Origin: Desmonostoc muscorum FACHB-395
Lineage (GTDB): Bacteria > Cyanobacteriota > Cyanobacteriia > Cyanobacteriales > Nostocaceae
Assembly: GCF_014698035.1 (NCBI RefSeq)
Contig: NZ_JACJSF010000025.1
Span: forward strand, 32,195 to 96,194
Reading direction: 5' to 3'
DNA: 64,000 nucleotides
Shown: one piece after another, positions 1 through 9,760 of the stretch
How positions within the stretch are numbered: position 1 is the first letter of the stretch
Layout of the letters: every line of letters starts with the position of its first letter
Notes under the pieces: model-generated
Databases searched by the model: none
What the model was told of the DNA's origin: nothing
The model's input: only the letters and a program-made list of their open reading frames with translations
Made by a program: the position numbers and the translations under genes

Positions 1-581
1 AATAAACGTTCTAAACGTCCTTCTCTCCAAGCGGAACGCACAACACCTAAAGCAGTGCCATAACCAGCCGTAGCTAGCGCCCCAGCGTTGCAGTGAGTAA
101 GTAACGTCAGCTTTTCTGGAGTAGTGGGCAAAACTGCCAAACCATTGTCGCCGATCGCTTGACAGGTTTGCAAATCTTCAACGTTGATTGCTTGAGCTGT
201 TTGGAAAAGGGTTTGCTTAATGTCTTCAACAGTTCCCAACGTTTCCTTGGCAACTTTCATCATCCGACTAATTGCCCAAAATAAATTTACCGCCGTCGGA
301 CGAGTAGAACCTAACAACTGGGCTACTTTATCTAAGTTTTGCAAAAATTCGTGGCGATCGCTAGTTTCAATTTCCCTTGCGCCAAGATACATTCCATAAG
401 CCGCAGCCACACCAATTGCAGGCGCACCCCGGACAATCATAGTCTTAATCGCCCGCACCATATCTTCACTGCGGTGGATTTCCACAAATGTATATTCGTT
501 GGGTAAGCGCGTTTGGTCAATTAGTGACACCGATTCATTGTGCCAAATAACGGGATAAACGTGGTTTGTAGAAAGTGTCAT
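1..581 (-). CDS. mtnA: S-methyl-5-thioribose-1-phosphate isomerase, 5' part only
   Basis: Reading leftward from an ATG at 579-581, an open frame runs off the left edge, giving about 193 residues of N-terminal sequence. It contains [25 protein letters not shown] and [20 protein letters not shown], which are hallmarks of MtnA. The family isomerises methylthioribose-1-phosphate to methylthioribulose-1-phosphate in the cytoplasmic methionine salvage pathway. The eIF2B-like family is normally about 350 residues, so a little under half of the gene lies outside the window. The frame is clean and the start is the only sensible one. The fragment is recognised from motifs, and no damage is seen in the visible part. 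Confidence 0.93.
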   Translation of the reverse strand, partial: MTLSTNHVYPVIWHNESVSLIDQTRLPNEYTFVEIHRSEDMVRAIKTMIVRGAPAIGVAAAYGMYLGAREIETSDRHEFLQNLDKVAQLLGSTRPTAVNLFWAISRMMKVAKETLGTVEDIKQTLFQTAQAINVEDLQTCQAIGDNGLAVLPTTPEKLTLLTHCNAGALATAGYGTALGVVRSAWREGRLERL

Positions 582-1119
582 AGAAAAACGTAGTTAGTGG
601 ATAAGTAAGTCGGCGCTAATATTTCAAGCTATGTTAAGAAATTTAACTGTAGGGTGTGTTGTCGCGCAGCGCAACGCATCGTCAAGAATTTAAGATGGCA
701 TAACACGACGCTAGTTTGCTCAAGTCGGGAGAACCCGCCCACGCAACTGTCTCGCCTACAGACAATTTATATTTATTCATATACATTGAATTTTCTCGCC
801 GACTTAACTTAAGCAATATTTTTTACTTTAATGTACCTTGATGATTTCATTTTAAAAACTAAAATTCAATTAAATATTTTTTAGTTTTTTGATGATTTTG
901 CGGCACAGATAATTACTTAATATTTATTTAATTAATTTCTTCCTTAACTGTCTTAACTGTCCTTGCATTCTCATTACAAAAGTGAGAACATATTTCGCTA
1001 AAGCATTTAAAAAACTAAATATATAGTTAATATCAAAAATGCTTTTGCCCTAACTCTATGCAAAGATCACATCTTAATAAAAAGTTGATCTAATTCCTTA
1101 AAAGATTTGAAATAAAAAT
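582..1119. other. Intergenic region between divergent mtnA and the DUF2235 gene
   Basis: About 540 bases without a credible gene. The first 200 bases include common interspersed-repeat text (for example GTCGCGCAGCGCAACGCATC near 661-680). The rest is strongly AT-rich, which fits promoters for both divergent genes, but no convincing -35/-10 pair could be assigned. Confidence 0.5.
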
Positions 1120-2127
1120 ATGAAACGTCTTGTTATATGCTGTGATGGAACCTGGCAACAATTAACAAGTGCTTACCCTAGCAATGTGGTTAAGTTAGCT
1201 CAATCGGTAAAACCGATGGCTAGTGACGGGGTTGCACAAATCGTATTTTATGACGAGGGGGTTGGAGCTGAGGGTCAAAAGGTTTTAGGGGGAGCTACCG
1301 GACTAGGAATCGATAGAAATATAGAAGATGGCTACCGATTTCTGAGCCTCAATTATGTTTCTGGTGACGAAATCTATCTGTTCGGTTTCAGTCGTGGTGC
1401 TTACACAGTTAGAAGTTTAGCGGGGATGATCTATTGCTCCGGTCTTTTAGACCGTCCCCATGTCACCAAAGCCCATGAAGCTTATGAGCTTTACCGTAAA
1501 CGAGGTGTTAAACCAAAAGATCAGGAAGCTGTGGAATACCGTCAAGCTTACGGCGATCGCGTCCCTATAGCCTTGCTGGGTTGCTTTGATACCGTTGGGG
1601 CCCTTGGTATTCCTGGGATACCCGCCTTCAGCAAGTTGAGCGAGCAGCTGAATAAGCGTTACAGATTCCATGACACTACTTTAAACAAATGTGTTCAGAA
1701 TGCCTTGCACGCGGTGGCGATCGACGAAATCCGTGAAGTCTTTGATGTCACTCCCATGACAAAGCATCCTGATGCTGAAAACCAGCGAGTGATTCAAAAG
1801 TGGTTCCCTGGCGCACATGGCTGCGTTGGTGGTGGAACTAAAGAACATAGTGGGTTATCAGATGCCGCCTTACAGTGGATGATTGATTCCATCGGTGAGA
1901 TGCAATTGGGACTTGACTTCGATACAAGTGTGATTCCTACAGGTATTAACCCCAATTATGAATGCGATTTTAAGAACGATGCTGGATTCTTTAAATTGGC
2001 AGGAATCAAGTTTCGTGAGGTTAGTGATGTCATTGAAGACCTTCATGAAAGCACAATTAACCGTTTGAAAAGTCGCAAAGACTATCGACCTAAAAATCTA
2101 CAAAAGATTATTTCCAAACTGAAATAA
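1120..2127 (+). CDS. DUF2235 (Tle1-like) alpha/beta hydrolase, possible lipase
   Basis: 335 residues. It begins MKRLVICCDGTW, the typical DUF2235 start, and has the nucleophile-elbow motif GFSRGA with Ser about residue 91. The family includes the catalytic domain of type VI phospholipase effectors (Tle1) and free-standing proteins of unknown substrate. There is no signal peptide, so a cytoplasmic or membrane-peripheral site is likely. The gene stands 78 bases upstream of a fatty acid dioxygenase gene and 1.8 kb upstream of a catalase-like hydroperoxide lyase gene, all in the same direction. I infer that it may release the fatty acid that the next two enzymes consume. The hydrolase fold is well supported; the lipid substrate is inference from context. 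Confidence 0.8.
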   Translation: MKRLVICCDGTWQQLTSAYPSNVVKLAQSVKPMASDGVAQIVFYDEGVGAEGQKVLGGATGLGIDRNIEDGYRFLSLNYVSGDEIYLFGFSRGAYTVRSLAGMIYCSGLLDRPHVTKAHEAYELYRKRGVKPKDQEAVEYRQAYGDRVPIALLGCFDTVGALGIPGIPAFSKLSEQLNKRYRFHDTTLNKCVQNALHAVAIDEIREVFDVTPMTKHPDAENQRVIQKWFPGAHGCVGGGTKEHSGLSDAALQWMIDSIGEMQLGLDFDTSVIPTGINPNYECDFKNDAGFFKLAGIKFREVSDVIEDLHESTINRLKSRKDYRPKNLQKIISKLK

Positions 2128-2205
2128 GTTGAATGAATTTAGGTAATCGAAGTAGAGAAATTTCTGGTGCATTGAATCCAAAAGTGAAAAAAGGTAAAAA
2201 TAATT

Positions 2206-3834
2206 ATGGCTGGGAAAAGAGATACATCCAAAGACGGGTTAGGTAACAAACTTCAAACATTAGTTTTAACAAACTTTAAGCCTATTTGGAAACTTCTCCA
2301 AAGTAACAAATCTATTGCACGTAAAGTTAATAAAACTCTGCTTAACAGTCTCATCTATAAAATTCCGACTCGTCCTAATCCTTATAGTATGATGACTTTA
2401 GATGAGCATATTCCTGATACTAACATTCCTAAGAAAACTGATACTTATACTTCCTGGGAATCACTCAACGATCGCACTTATACAGGAAGGCATCTACCAC
2501 CCGATCCCAAGTTAAACGCTGAGGGTAATCTACCCAAAGTTGAAGACTTAGCTATTTTATTCCGTAAAAGAGACGGTAAAACTATTTATTCTGGCAAATC
2601 AACCATGCTGTTTCCCTATTGGGTGCAGTGGTTTACAGATAGCTTTCTTCGCCTTAATCACTACAATAAACTAAAAAATACTTCCAACCATGAAATTGAT
2701 TTGTGTAATGTTTATGGTTTAACCAGAAAACAAACACATCTGTTACGAAGTTTTCAAGGAGGTAAATTAAAAACTCAGAAACTCAAACGCCAAGATGGTG
2801 TAGAAGAAGAATATCCTTTGTTTTATTATGCCGATCCAGCGCAGGATAAAATTAAACCTGAATTTGAAGGTCTTTATGAACCTTTGAATGATGAAAAAAG
2901 ACAGTCTGTAGATAAAAAGCAATATATGTTTGCAATGGGAGTAGAACGAGCAAACGTACAAATTGGCTATGTGATGCTCAACACTCTATGTCTCCGTGAA
3001 CATAATCGTCTTTGTGATGAATTAGCACGCAATTATCCAGATTGGGATGATGAACGTCTCTTCCAAACATCGAGAAATATTCTCATGGCGATTATTTTAA
3101 AAATCATCATGGAAGAGTACATTAACCACATAACTCCTTATCACTTTAAGTTGTTTGCCGATCCAGAAGCTTTTACAAAGGAAAGTTGGCATCGTCCCAA
3201 CTATATGGCAATTGAGTTTGACTTTGTTTATCGCTGGCATAGTGCGATTCCAGAAACATTTACCTATAATGGTAAACCAACTCATATTGCTGCATCTCTT
3301 TGGAATAATAAGATGTTTATTGACCAAGGTTTGGGGGCATTAATGGAAGAAACTTGCTCTCAACCAGGTACAAAAATTGGTTTATTTAACACCCCTGATA
3401 TATTGGTGGAGTTAACCGAGTTACCTTCAATCAGATTGGGAAGACAACTGCAATTGGCAAGCTATAACGATTATCGAGAATTATGCGGTTTCCCCAGAGT
3501 GACTAGATTTGAGCAAGTTACTGGCAATGAATTTGCTCAAGAGAAACTCAAAGAATTATATGGTCATGTTGATAATATTGAGTTCTTTGTCGGGCTTTAC
3601 GCCGAAGATGGGCGCGAGAATTCAACTATCCCTGCTTTAGTAGCACGCTTAATTGGGATTGATGCCTTTTCTCAGGCACTAACCAATCCTTTACTATCAC
3701 CCAATATTTTCAATAAAGAAACTTTTTCTCCTGTGGGTTGGGAAATTCTTCAGAATACCAACACAGTCTCAGATTTAGTTAATCGTAATGTTCCTCCATC
3801 AGGTAAGAAGTACAAAGTTACTTTTGACCTTTAA
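2206..3834 (+). CDS. Cyclooxygenase-like fatty acid haem dioxygenase (linoleate 10S-dioxygenase type)
   Basis: 542 residues of the animal-type haem peroxidase/PGHS superfamily. The distal-histidine segment CLREHNRLCDEL (His about 266) and the FVYRWHSAIPE segment match prostaglandin synthase: Tyr about 342 corresponds to the radical tyrosine and His about 345 to the proximal haem ligand. The C-terminal block with NPLLSPNIF also follows PGHS order. It lacks the EGF domain and signal peptide of animal enzymes. In Nostoc punctiforme a homologue immediately upstream of a catalase-related gene was shown to be a linoleate/oleate 10S-dioxygenase. The same gene order is present here, so I assign that activity, though regiospecificity cannot be read from sequence alone. 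It is 87 bases upstream of its presumed partner. Confidence 0.88.
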   Translation: MAGKRDTSKDGLGNKLQTLVLTNFKPIWKLLQSNKSIARKVNKTLLNSLIYKIPTRPNPYSMMTLDEHIPDTNIPKKTDTYTSWESLNDRTYTGRHLPPDPKLNAEGNLPKVEDLAILFRKRDGKTIYSGKSTMLFPYWVQWFTDSFLRLNHYNKLKNTSNHEIDLCNVYGLTRKQTHLLRSFQGGKLKTQKLKRQDGVEEEYPLFYYADPAQDKIKPEFEGLYEPLNDEKRQSVDKKQYMFAMGVERANVQIGYVMLNTLCLREHNRLCDELARNYPDWDDERLFQTSRNILMAIILKIIMEEYINHITPYHFKLFADPEAFTKESWHRPNYMAIEFDFVYRWHSAIPETFTYNGKPTHIAASLWNNKMFIDQGLGALMEETCSQPGTKIGLFNTPDILVELTELPSIRLGRQLQLASYNDYRELCGFPRVTRFEQVTGNEFAQEKLKELYGHVDNIEFFVGLYAEDGRENSTIPALVARLIGIDAFSQALTNPLLSPNIFNKETFSPVGWEILQNTNTVSDLVNRNVPPSGKKYKVTFDL

Positions 3835-3921
3835 GAGATTGTAAGATTCTACATCAGCTTTGAGTGCGATCGCTCTCGCAAACCAGCGATCGCCAAATTA
3901 TTAAATCTACCTGTAAAAAAA

Positions 3922-5103
3922 ATGAAACTTTTTACTGAATATCCAGAAAAAGACGAACTCAAATATTGCGATCTCATGAGTGAGTTAGTCAAAAAGAACA
4001 TGGAAAATCTTTATGGAGGTAAGAAGAAAAAAACTGCAAAAAGAGATACCCATTCTAAAACCCACGCTGCTGTTCAAGGAACTCTAGAAATTTTTGACTT
4101 TGATGAAGCCGCAATTAAGCAGGAATTGAGCAAACGCACCTCATTATCTGAAGCTGAACTTTCTGCCATTTCCCTCAAACAAGGTTTATTTGCCACACCG
4201 AAACAATATCCAGTTTGGTTACGATTTGCCAATGGTGCGTTTTCGGTCAAGAATGACTATGAAGGAGATACGCGCTCCATGGCCGTAAAAGTGATCGGCG
4301 TAGAAGGAGAACGACTATCGCAAAGTCACGAGTTAAAAACTCAAGATATTATTACCCACAATACCGAATTCTTTTTTGTTAGAACCATCAAAGACTTTCA
4401 CAGCTTTTTTTTGACGGTTTACCGAGCAGGTCTGTTTCCGCTTTTTAAGCTGTTGGTGCTTTTTTGGCTAAAGTTGCATCCCTACGAATCCACTCTTTTA
4501 CAAACTAGTTTCAAACGTTTTCCCAAGAGTTTACTTAAAGAACGCTATTGGAGTGCTTCAGCATTTTCTGTGGGACTCAAATCTGGTTTTGATCCATCTC
4601 AACCAGGTCGAGTTCCTGTGGAATATCCAGCGGTGATTAAATATGGATTTACTCCGGTTTCCAGCCAAATACCTCATCAACAACTTCCTGTTGAGTCGAG
4701 GTCAGAAAGTGAGCTTAAGCTTGCTAAAGCATCAGGTTCAGAGGACAACTATTACCGAGAGGATATCATTCAAGCTTTAGCAAAGCCTGATGCTGAGTAC
4801 TATTGGGACTTTCAAATCCAATTTCAAACCAGCCCAGAGATGTCTATTGATGATACAACCATTGTTTGGAGTGAAGAGGAATCACCTTTTTTTACAGTTG
4901 GTCGCCTAACAATTAAGCATCAAAGGGTTAATTCTCCCCAAGAAAATGACTTTGGAGAAAATCTCAGTTTTTCTCCTGGGAATGGTCTAGCAGTGCATCG
5001 TCCTGTCGGTGCGATCAATCGGTTACGCAGCGTTGTTTATCCTATTGTTGCTAATGACCGTCATCAAAAACGAGGGGTTAAATACCAGGAACCAACTGTC
5101 TGA
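3922..5103 (+). CDS. Catalase-related haemoprotein, probable 10S-hydroperoxide lyase
   Basis: 393 residues, shorter than true catalases (about 480 or more). Visible catalase-fold landmarks are the distal helix RDTHSKTHAAVQG with His about 48, the NTEFFFVRT segment carrying the distal Asn (about 147), and a C-terminal R-x3-Y near 368-373 (RLRSVVYP) for the tyrosinate haem ligand. A Thr precedes the distal His, as in coral allene oxide synthase, where that Thr is known to suppress catalase activity. This argues for a fatty acid hydroperoxide substrate rather than H2O2. The Nostoc punctiforme homologue next to the dioxygenase cleaves linoleate 10S-hydroperoxide to 10-oxo-decenoic acid and C8 alcohols. 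The gene is last in the cassette and is followed by a strong hairpin. Confidence 0.87.
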   Translation: MKLFTEYPEKDELKYCDLMSELVKKNMENLYGGKKKKTAKRDTHSKTHAAVQGTLEIFDFDEAAIKQELSKRTSLSEAELSAISLKQGLFATPKQYPVWLRFANGAFSVKNDYEGDTRSMAVKVIGVEGERLSQSHELKTQDIITHNTEFFFVRTIKDFHSFFLTVYRAGLFPLFKLLVLFWLKLHPYESTLLQTSFKRFPKSLLKERYWSASAFSVGLKSGFDPSQPGRVPVEYPAVIKYGFTPVSSQIPHQQLPVESRSESELKLAKASGSEDNYYREDIIQALAKPDAEYYWDFQIQFQTSPEMSIDDTTIVWSEEESPFFTVGRLTIKHQRVNSPQENDFGENLSFSPGNGLAVHRPVGAINRLRSVVYPIVANDRHQKRGVKYQEPTV

Positions 5104-5173
5104 GTTTTCACAGGAATTATTAACTATAAGAATCCTTGCTCACATACTTTATTTTTTGTCATTTCCTAAAGTG

Positions 5174-5206
5174 ATCGCCCACACCTGAGTTACAAGTGTG
5201 GGCGAT
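5174..5206. terminator. Bidirectional terminator hairpin between convergent genes
   Basis: A perfect 11-bp stem, ATCGCCCACAC (5174-5184) and GTGTGGGCGAT (5196-5206), with an 11-base loop. It lies between the converging ends of the catalase-like gene (5103) and dxs (5226). There is only a weak T-rich flank. Confidence 0.7.
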
Positions 5207-5225
5207 TCATTCTACAAAGAATTAA

Positions 5226-7133
5226 CTAAACAACAGCAGATACTTGCTGCTTAAAGAAAGCTTGCAAAACTCTTTCTGCTATTTGATGACTAGTTAAACC
5301 TAGTTCTGTTTTAGATTCATTGGGTTCAGCATGATCTACTAACACATCTGGTACACCGAATCGCTTGACGGGAACTAGAATATCTGCATCCATTAAAGCT
5401 TCTGCGATCGCAGAACCAAAGCCACCCATCACACACCCTTCTTCTAAGGTGATGACACGGCCGATTTTCTTAGCTAAAGGCAAAATCAACTCGGTATCCA
5501 AAGGCTTAACGAAACGGGCATTGATCACAGTTGCCTCAATCCCATGTTCGCTGAGAAGTTCGGCAGCTTGCATCCCTGGATAAACCATTGTGCCATAAGC
5601 AACGATTAACACGTCATCGCCAGTGCGGAGAATTTCGCCTTTGCCGATTTCCAAAGGTTCCCAACCTTCTTCCATCAGGGGAACGCCGTAGCCATTGCCA
5701 CGAGGGTAACGCATAGCGATGGGACCACTGGTATGGTCAACACCAGTTACTACCATGCGTTGTAGTTCTGCTTCATCTTTGGGTGCCATAATGACGATAT
5801 TGGGGATGCAACGCAGATAAGCGATGTCATACATACCTTGGTGGGTGGGGCCATCAGATCCAACAATTCCTGCCCTATCTAAGCAGAAGAATACTGGCAG
5901 GTTTTGGATGCAGACATCGTGAATTATCTGGTCATAAGCGCGTTGCAGGAAGGTAGAATAAATGGCAGCTACGGGGCGCATTCCTTGAGTTGCCAGTCCT
6001 GCTGCTAAAGTGATTGCGTGTTGTTCAGCAATGCCGACATCAACATATTGATTGGGCAGTTTGGCTTGAAGTTTGTCTAAACCTGTTCCTGTTGCCATAG
6101 CCGCAGTAATCCCAACGATTTTGGGGTTTTGTTCGGCAAGTTTCACTAGAGTGTGAGAAAAGACTTTAGCATAAGCTGGGGGTTTGGGTTTATTAGAAGG
6201 AATAGCTTTGCCAGTTGCAACGTTAAAGGGGCTTTGGGCGTGGTAGCCAACTTGATCTAGTTCAGCAATTTCATAGCCTTTGCCTTTAACTGTTGCCACA
6301 TGTACTAAAACAGGGCCTTGTATCTGATGTGCCTGTTGGAAGGTGGCAATCAATTCTTCAAGATTATGCCCATCTACTGGCCCAATGTAGGTAAAACCGA
6401 GTTCTTCAAACACTGCCCCTACCTTGGGAACAGCCAAACGTTTCATACCTTCTTTGATGCGTGCGAGTTCGGGAGACAGAGATTCACCCACGAAGGGAAT
6501 TTGCTTAAATTGTTCCTCAAGATTATCTTTGATAAATTGCACCGGCTGGCTGAGGCGCATTTTGTTCAGATAGCGGGGAATCGCACCGACATTGCGAGAT
6601 ATGGACATGTCGTTGTCGTTGAGAACAACCAACAGGTTAGTTTTCGGCATGTGTCCCGCATGGTTAATGGCTTCTAATGCCATACCTCCAGTCAGTGCCC
6701 CATCCCCAATAACAGCGACGGCTTTAAATTTTTCGCCTTTCAAGTCTCGCGCTAAAGCCATACCTAATGCTGCTGAAATACTTGTAGAAGCATGTCCAGC
6801 CCCAAAGTGATCAAATTTGTTTTCACAGAGTTTGAGATAACCTGCAACTCCGTCCTTTTGTCTGAGGGTGTGGAAGCGATCGTAACGTCCTGTAAGAAGT
6901 TTGTGGGGATAAGCTTGGTGTCCTACATCCCAAATCACTTTATCCCGATCTAAATCCAGTGTCTGGTAAAGTCCTAGTGTTAATTCTACAACACCCAACC
7001 CTGGCCCCAAGTGTCCACCATTAACTGCTACGGTTTGGAGATGCTTATCTCGAATCTGACGGGCAATCTGTTGCAGTTGGCGAACAGATAAACCGTGCAA
7101 CTGATTAGGATGGGTGATTTCGCTCAGGTGCAT
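5226..7133 (-). CDS. dxs: 1-deoxy-D-xylulose-5-phosphate synthase
   Basis: 635 residues, the normal length for Dxs. It condenses pyruvate and glyceraldehyde-3-phosphate with thiamine diphosphate, the first committed step of the plastid-type MEP isoprenoid pathway that feeds carotenoid, phytol and quinone synthesis. Seen motifs are [14 protein letters not shown] near the N-terminus, [15 protein letters not shown], the ThDP/Mg motif [18 protein letters not shown] (about 143-160), the transketolase pyrimidine-domain segment DVGIAEQHA, and [15 protein letters not shown]. The start [16 protein letters not shown] matches cyanobacterial homologues. It is transcribed as a single gene toward the oxylipin cassette, with a shared hairpin between the two. 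Confidence 0.97.
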   Translation of the reverse strand: MHLSEITHPNQLHGLSVRQLQQIARQIRDKHLQTVAVNGGHLGPGLGVVELTLGLYQTLDLDRDKVIWDVGHQAYPHKLLTGRYDRFHTLRQKDGVAGYLKLCENKFDHFGAGHASTSISAALGMALARDLKGEKFKAVAVIGDGALTGGMALEAINHAGHMPKTNLLVVLNDNDMSISRNVGAIPRYLNKMRLSQPVQFIKDNLEEQFKQIPFVGESLSPELARIKEGMKRLAVPKVGAVFEELGFTYIGPVDGHNLEELIATFQQAHQIQGPVLVHVATVKGKGYEIAELDQVGYHAQSPFNVATGKAIPSNKPKPPAYAKVFSHTLVKLAEQNPKIVGITAAMATGTGLDKLQAKLPNQYVDVGIAEQHAITLAAGLATQGMRPVAAIYSTFLQRAYDQIIHDVCIQNLPVFFCLDRAGIVGSDGPTHQGMYDIAYLRCIPNIVIMAPKDEAELQRMVVTGVDHTSGPIAMRYPRGNGYGVPLMEEGWEPLEIGKGEILRTGDDVLIVAYGTMVYPGMQAAELLSEHGIEATVINARFVKPLDTELILPLAKKIGRVITLEEGCVMGGFGSAIAEALMDADILVPVKRFGVPDVLVDHAEPNESKTELGLTSHQIAERVLQAFFKQQVSAVV

Positions 7134-7754
7134 ATTATAGTGTTTTCCTCTCTAATTTCACTTTTTCAGTATTTTGATTTTCCCACGGTCGGGTTGTCCA
7201 CATAATCACACTCTTACATTGTTACTAAGTTGTAGTGGAAAGTATAACTTCGTAATTAATAATGGTAGAAAATTTGTTAACCATTAACAAATTGTCAAAA
7301 TTAGGTTGTAATTACATAAAGTCACAGCACATTTGTCAATAAGTAATACCACTTAAATAGATTGTGTAGCTTGTATAGAAAGTCAACATTTAAAAAGCAT
7401 CTTGCGGAAATTCCTTAACTTGTTCGCTTGCTTTTGCCTTTTTAAGCGATTAAAGAAGAAAGTTAAATATCTTGTTTCCAGATATACGATCAGTCTAATT
7501 GCTAGCAATTATTTAACAATTATTTTTTCTCTTGTTCAGTGATATAGTAATCCGCGTGGCGTAGCCATACTTACTTGCGTGGGCAGGCAATAGGTAAAGA
7601 AGGCTTTTTAAGTTGTACGGAGTTTTTTCAAAAATCAAATATGAGTTCTATAGCAGCTAGTTTTATCTGCGATCGCTAGTTCATCTAGGTGCAACAAATA
7701 TGTATTTAAAAATACTTAACTATTTTAAATACATTCAGTATTTACTCAACAACA
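7134..7754. other. Gap upstream of dxs
   Basis: About 620 bases with no gene seen. It should hold the dxs promoter. Around 7551-7580 is an interspersed-repeat fragment (CGCGTGGCGTAGCCATACTT), with a HIP1-like GCGATCGC near 7670. The remainder is AT-rich. Confidence 0.5.
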
Positions 7755-7787
7755 AGATCCCCGATTTCTCAAAGAAATCGGGGATCT
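7755..7787 (-). terminator. Long perfect hairpin downstream of the LEA-like gene
   Basis: A 14-bp perfect stem, AGATCCCCGATTTC (7755-7768) and GAAATCGGGGATCT (7774-7787), with loop TCAAA. It lies 36 bases past the stop of the minus-strand gene. A related ATCCCC...GGGGAT hairpin occurs at 26041-26079, so it is also a dispersed repeat family used in terminator position. Confidence 0.6.
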
Positions 7788-7822
7788 AAGCCTTTTGATT
7801 TGAACGAAATCAAATTAGATTG

Positions 7823-8269
7823 CTATTTACCAAAAGCATCCTTGATATTATCAACAGTACGCTCAACAACATTCTTTGTGTTGTCTACTGCTTCTTTAGT
7901 GCGAGATGCATCTTCGTTTGCTCTTTTCTGAATTGTAGCCGCATCTCTCTTGGCTTTGCGTTCAGCAAAACTGCCACCGTCTGTTGCTTGGTCAACTTTA
8001 CTGGCATTACTCTTGGCAGCATCCTTAACTTTATCTGCCGTATCGTCGATAAAATTTTTGGCTCGTCCAGCATCTTTACTGGTTTTTTCTTGAACTTTAT
8101 CGCCTGCGTCTTTTGATGCGATCAAGGTTGCAGTTGGTTCAGCCATTGCTGAGGTGTTCGAGAAAAATGCACCTTGCCAAACGAAAGCGATCGCTAACAT
8201 ACAAAACAGTGTGGTAGCCATCCAGCGTTTTACGGTGGAAAGCTGTTTTGTAAAATAATTCGATTTCAT
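7823..8269 (-). CDS. Small exported LEA-like, Lys/Ala/Asp-rich protein
   Basis: About 148 residues from ATG 8269 (MKSNYFTKQL). An in-frame ATG five codons earlier (8284) is possible, but neither has a clear ribosome site. The N-terminal 45 residues are a signal sequence (basic start, hydrophobic ATTLFCMLAIAFVWQGAFF, then SAMAEPT). The mature part is charged and helical, with repeated pieces such as DDTADKVKDAAKS and DNTKNVVERTVDNIKDAFGK, which resemble LEA group 3 or low-temperature-induced proteins. A role in protecting the periplasm or membrane during drying or cold is possible, but this is a composition argument only. It stands alone and has a terminator hairpin after it. Confidence 0.7.
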   Translation of the reverse strand: MKSNYFTKQLSTVKRWMATTLFCMLAIAFVWQGAFFSNTSAMAEPTATLIASKDAGDKVQEKTSKDAGRAKNFIDDTADKVKDAAKSNASKVDQATDGGSFAERKAKRDAATIQKRANEDASRTKEAVDNTKNVVERTVDNIKDAFGK

Positions 8270-8512
8270 ACAATACAATCTCATGTGATTTAGTATACTA
8301 AATCTACTTTATTTAGCTGATTCACCATATCGATCCCTAGATAGAAGTTCTTACATCATTAGTTATGAAATAAATTCACTATTTTGATAGATTGAATTTT
8401 GAGTAAAGATTTTTTGCTGCTAATCAAAGACAGATTTTAGAGATGGGCAGACGATTGCGCTTGAGTAAAAGTTAGCGATCGCAATTACAGTCTAAGGAGT
8501 TCTAAAAAAGCA

Positions 8513-9475
8513 TCACGCTGACATCAATTGCTGGAGGCGCTGTGGTTCCTCTCCTAGCCAATCTGGATTTTGGGCAGTGCTATCAAAGATTGATGAAGTT
8601 TTGAAAGGCTCAAACTCGCCACGCGATCCTGCTTCTGCTGTTTTTGCTAAAAGCGATCGCACTTGCTCGTCATTCATTGGCTGGAAAGTCCGCACTGCTT
8701 CAAAAGCTTGCTCTAGAATCTCCATACTGTCAATTCCGGTAATCACAACCGATGTGGGCAGATTCAAAGCATAGTGTAAACACTCAATTGGCGTTACAGT
8801 ATTTGACCGTAAAAGAATACCGTTTGCCATGCTTTTCATTCCCAGAACGCCAATGTTGTGTTTAACCAGTTCTGGCACAACCAGCTTCGCAAAGCTCCGG
8901 TAGTGGGCATCCATTACATTGAGCGGCATTTGCACTGTATCAAATTTAAACCCGTAAGTGGCTGCGACTTCTAGCGTATGCAAATGAACGTATGGATCTT
9001 TGTGTCCAGTGAAACCAATGTATCGGAGTTTGCCAGCTGCTTTTGCTTCAATTAAGGCAGCATTTGCCCCTTCTTCGTCAAAAACTCGATGCGGGTCTTC
9101 GTACCGAATAATTTCGTGGTGCTGAACGAGATCGATGCAATCCACTTGTAAGCGTTGAAGTGATTCGTCTAGCTGCTGTGCTGCTGCTTTTTTTGAGCGT
9201 CCATCGATTTTCGTCATCAGGAAAACTTTATCGCGGTAGCGATCGCGCAGCGCTTTTCCCATGCGAATCTCGCTGACTCCACCGTTGTAATCCCAACTGT
9301 TATCCATAAAGGTGATGCCGCGATCGATCGCTGTTCTCACTATTCGGATACCCAGTTGCTCATCAACGTCTTTCAAGCCGATGTGCCAACCACCCAATCC
9401 AATCGCAGAAACTTTCTCTCCTGTACTGCCGAGAACTCGATATAACATTTCTGAATTTGGCGTAGTTCCTGACAT
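8513..9475 (-). CDS. Aldo/keto reductase
   Basis: 320 residues with the AKR (beta/alpha)8 pattern. The presumed catalytic tetrad is visible: Asp58 and Tyr63 in FMDNSWDYNGGVSE, Lys89 in LMTKID, and His119 in LVQHHE. GIDSMEILEQAF near the C-terminus matches the NADPH-binding end of the family. These enzymes reduce aldehydes or ketones in the cytoplasm with NADPH. The substrate cannot be told. The C-terminal part (EEPQRLQQLMSA) is unremarkable. It is probably monocistronic: the next gene upstream lies 600 bases away across a repeat island. Confidence 0.88.
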   Translation of the reverse strand: MSGTTPNSEMLYRVLGSTGEKVSAIGLGGWHIGLKDVDEQLGIRIVRTAIDRGITFMDNSWDYNGGVSEIRMGKALRDRYRDKVFLMTKIDGRSKKAAAQQLDESLQRLQVDCIDLVQHHEIIRYEDPHRVFDEEGANAALIEAKAAGKLRYIGFTGHKDPYVHLHTLEVAATYGFKFDTVQMPLNVMDAHYRSFAKLVVPELVKHNIGVLGMKSMANGILLRSNTVTPIECLHYALNLPTSVVITGIDSMEILEQAFEAVRTFQPMNDEQVRSLLAKTAEAGSRGEFEPFKTSSIFDSTAQNPDWLGEEPQRLQQLMSA

Positions 9476-9760
9476 GTGTTCTCCAAGTCTTTCAGGTGTT
9501 ACTTAAGTAGATATAACTGTGTGCCAATTCAAACGCAAGGGAAAATTGACAATATCTTGCTGAAGATACACTTTTTGACGAGATTAGGAAAATATTGAAG
9601 AAGCCAAAATATCGATGGCAATTTGGGATGTGTGAGGTATGGATAGAGCTTACGCTAAACTACACGCAGTATAGGCAATTCATAAATTGCCCATACCGGA
9701 AAATCAAGGTTTGGGTTATGCCGTGAAAACTCAAAATTGTAGTTTTGGGCTTTTATCGAA

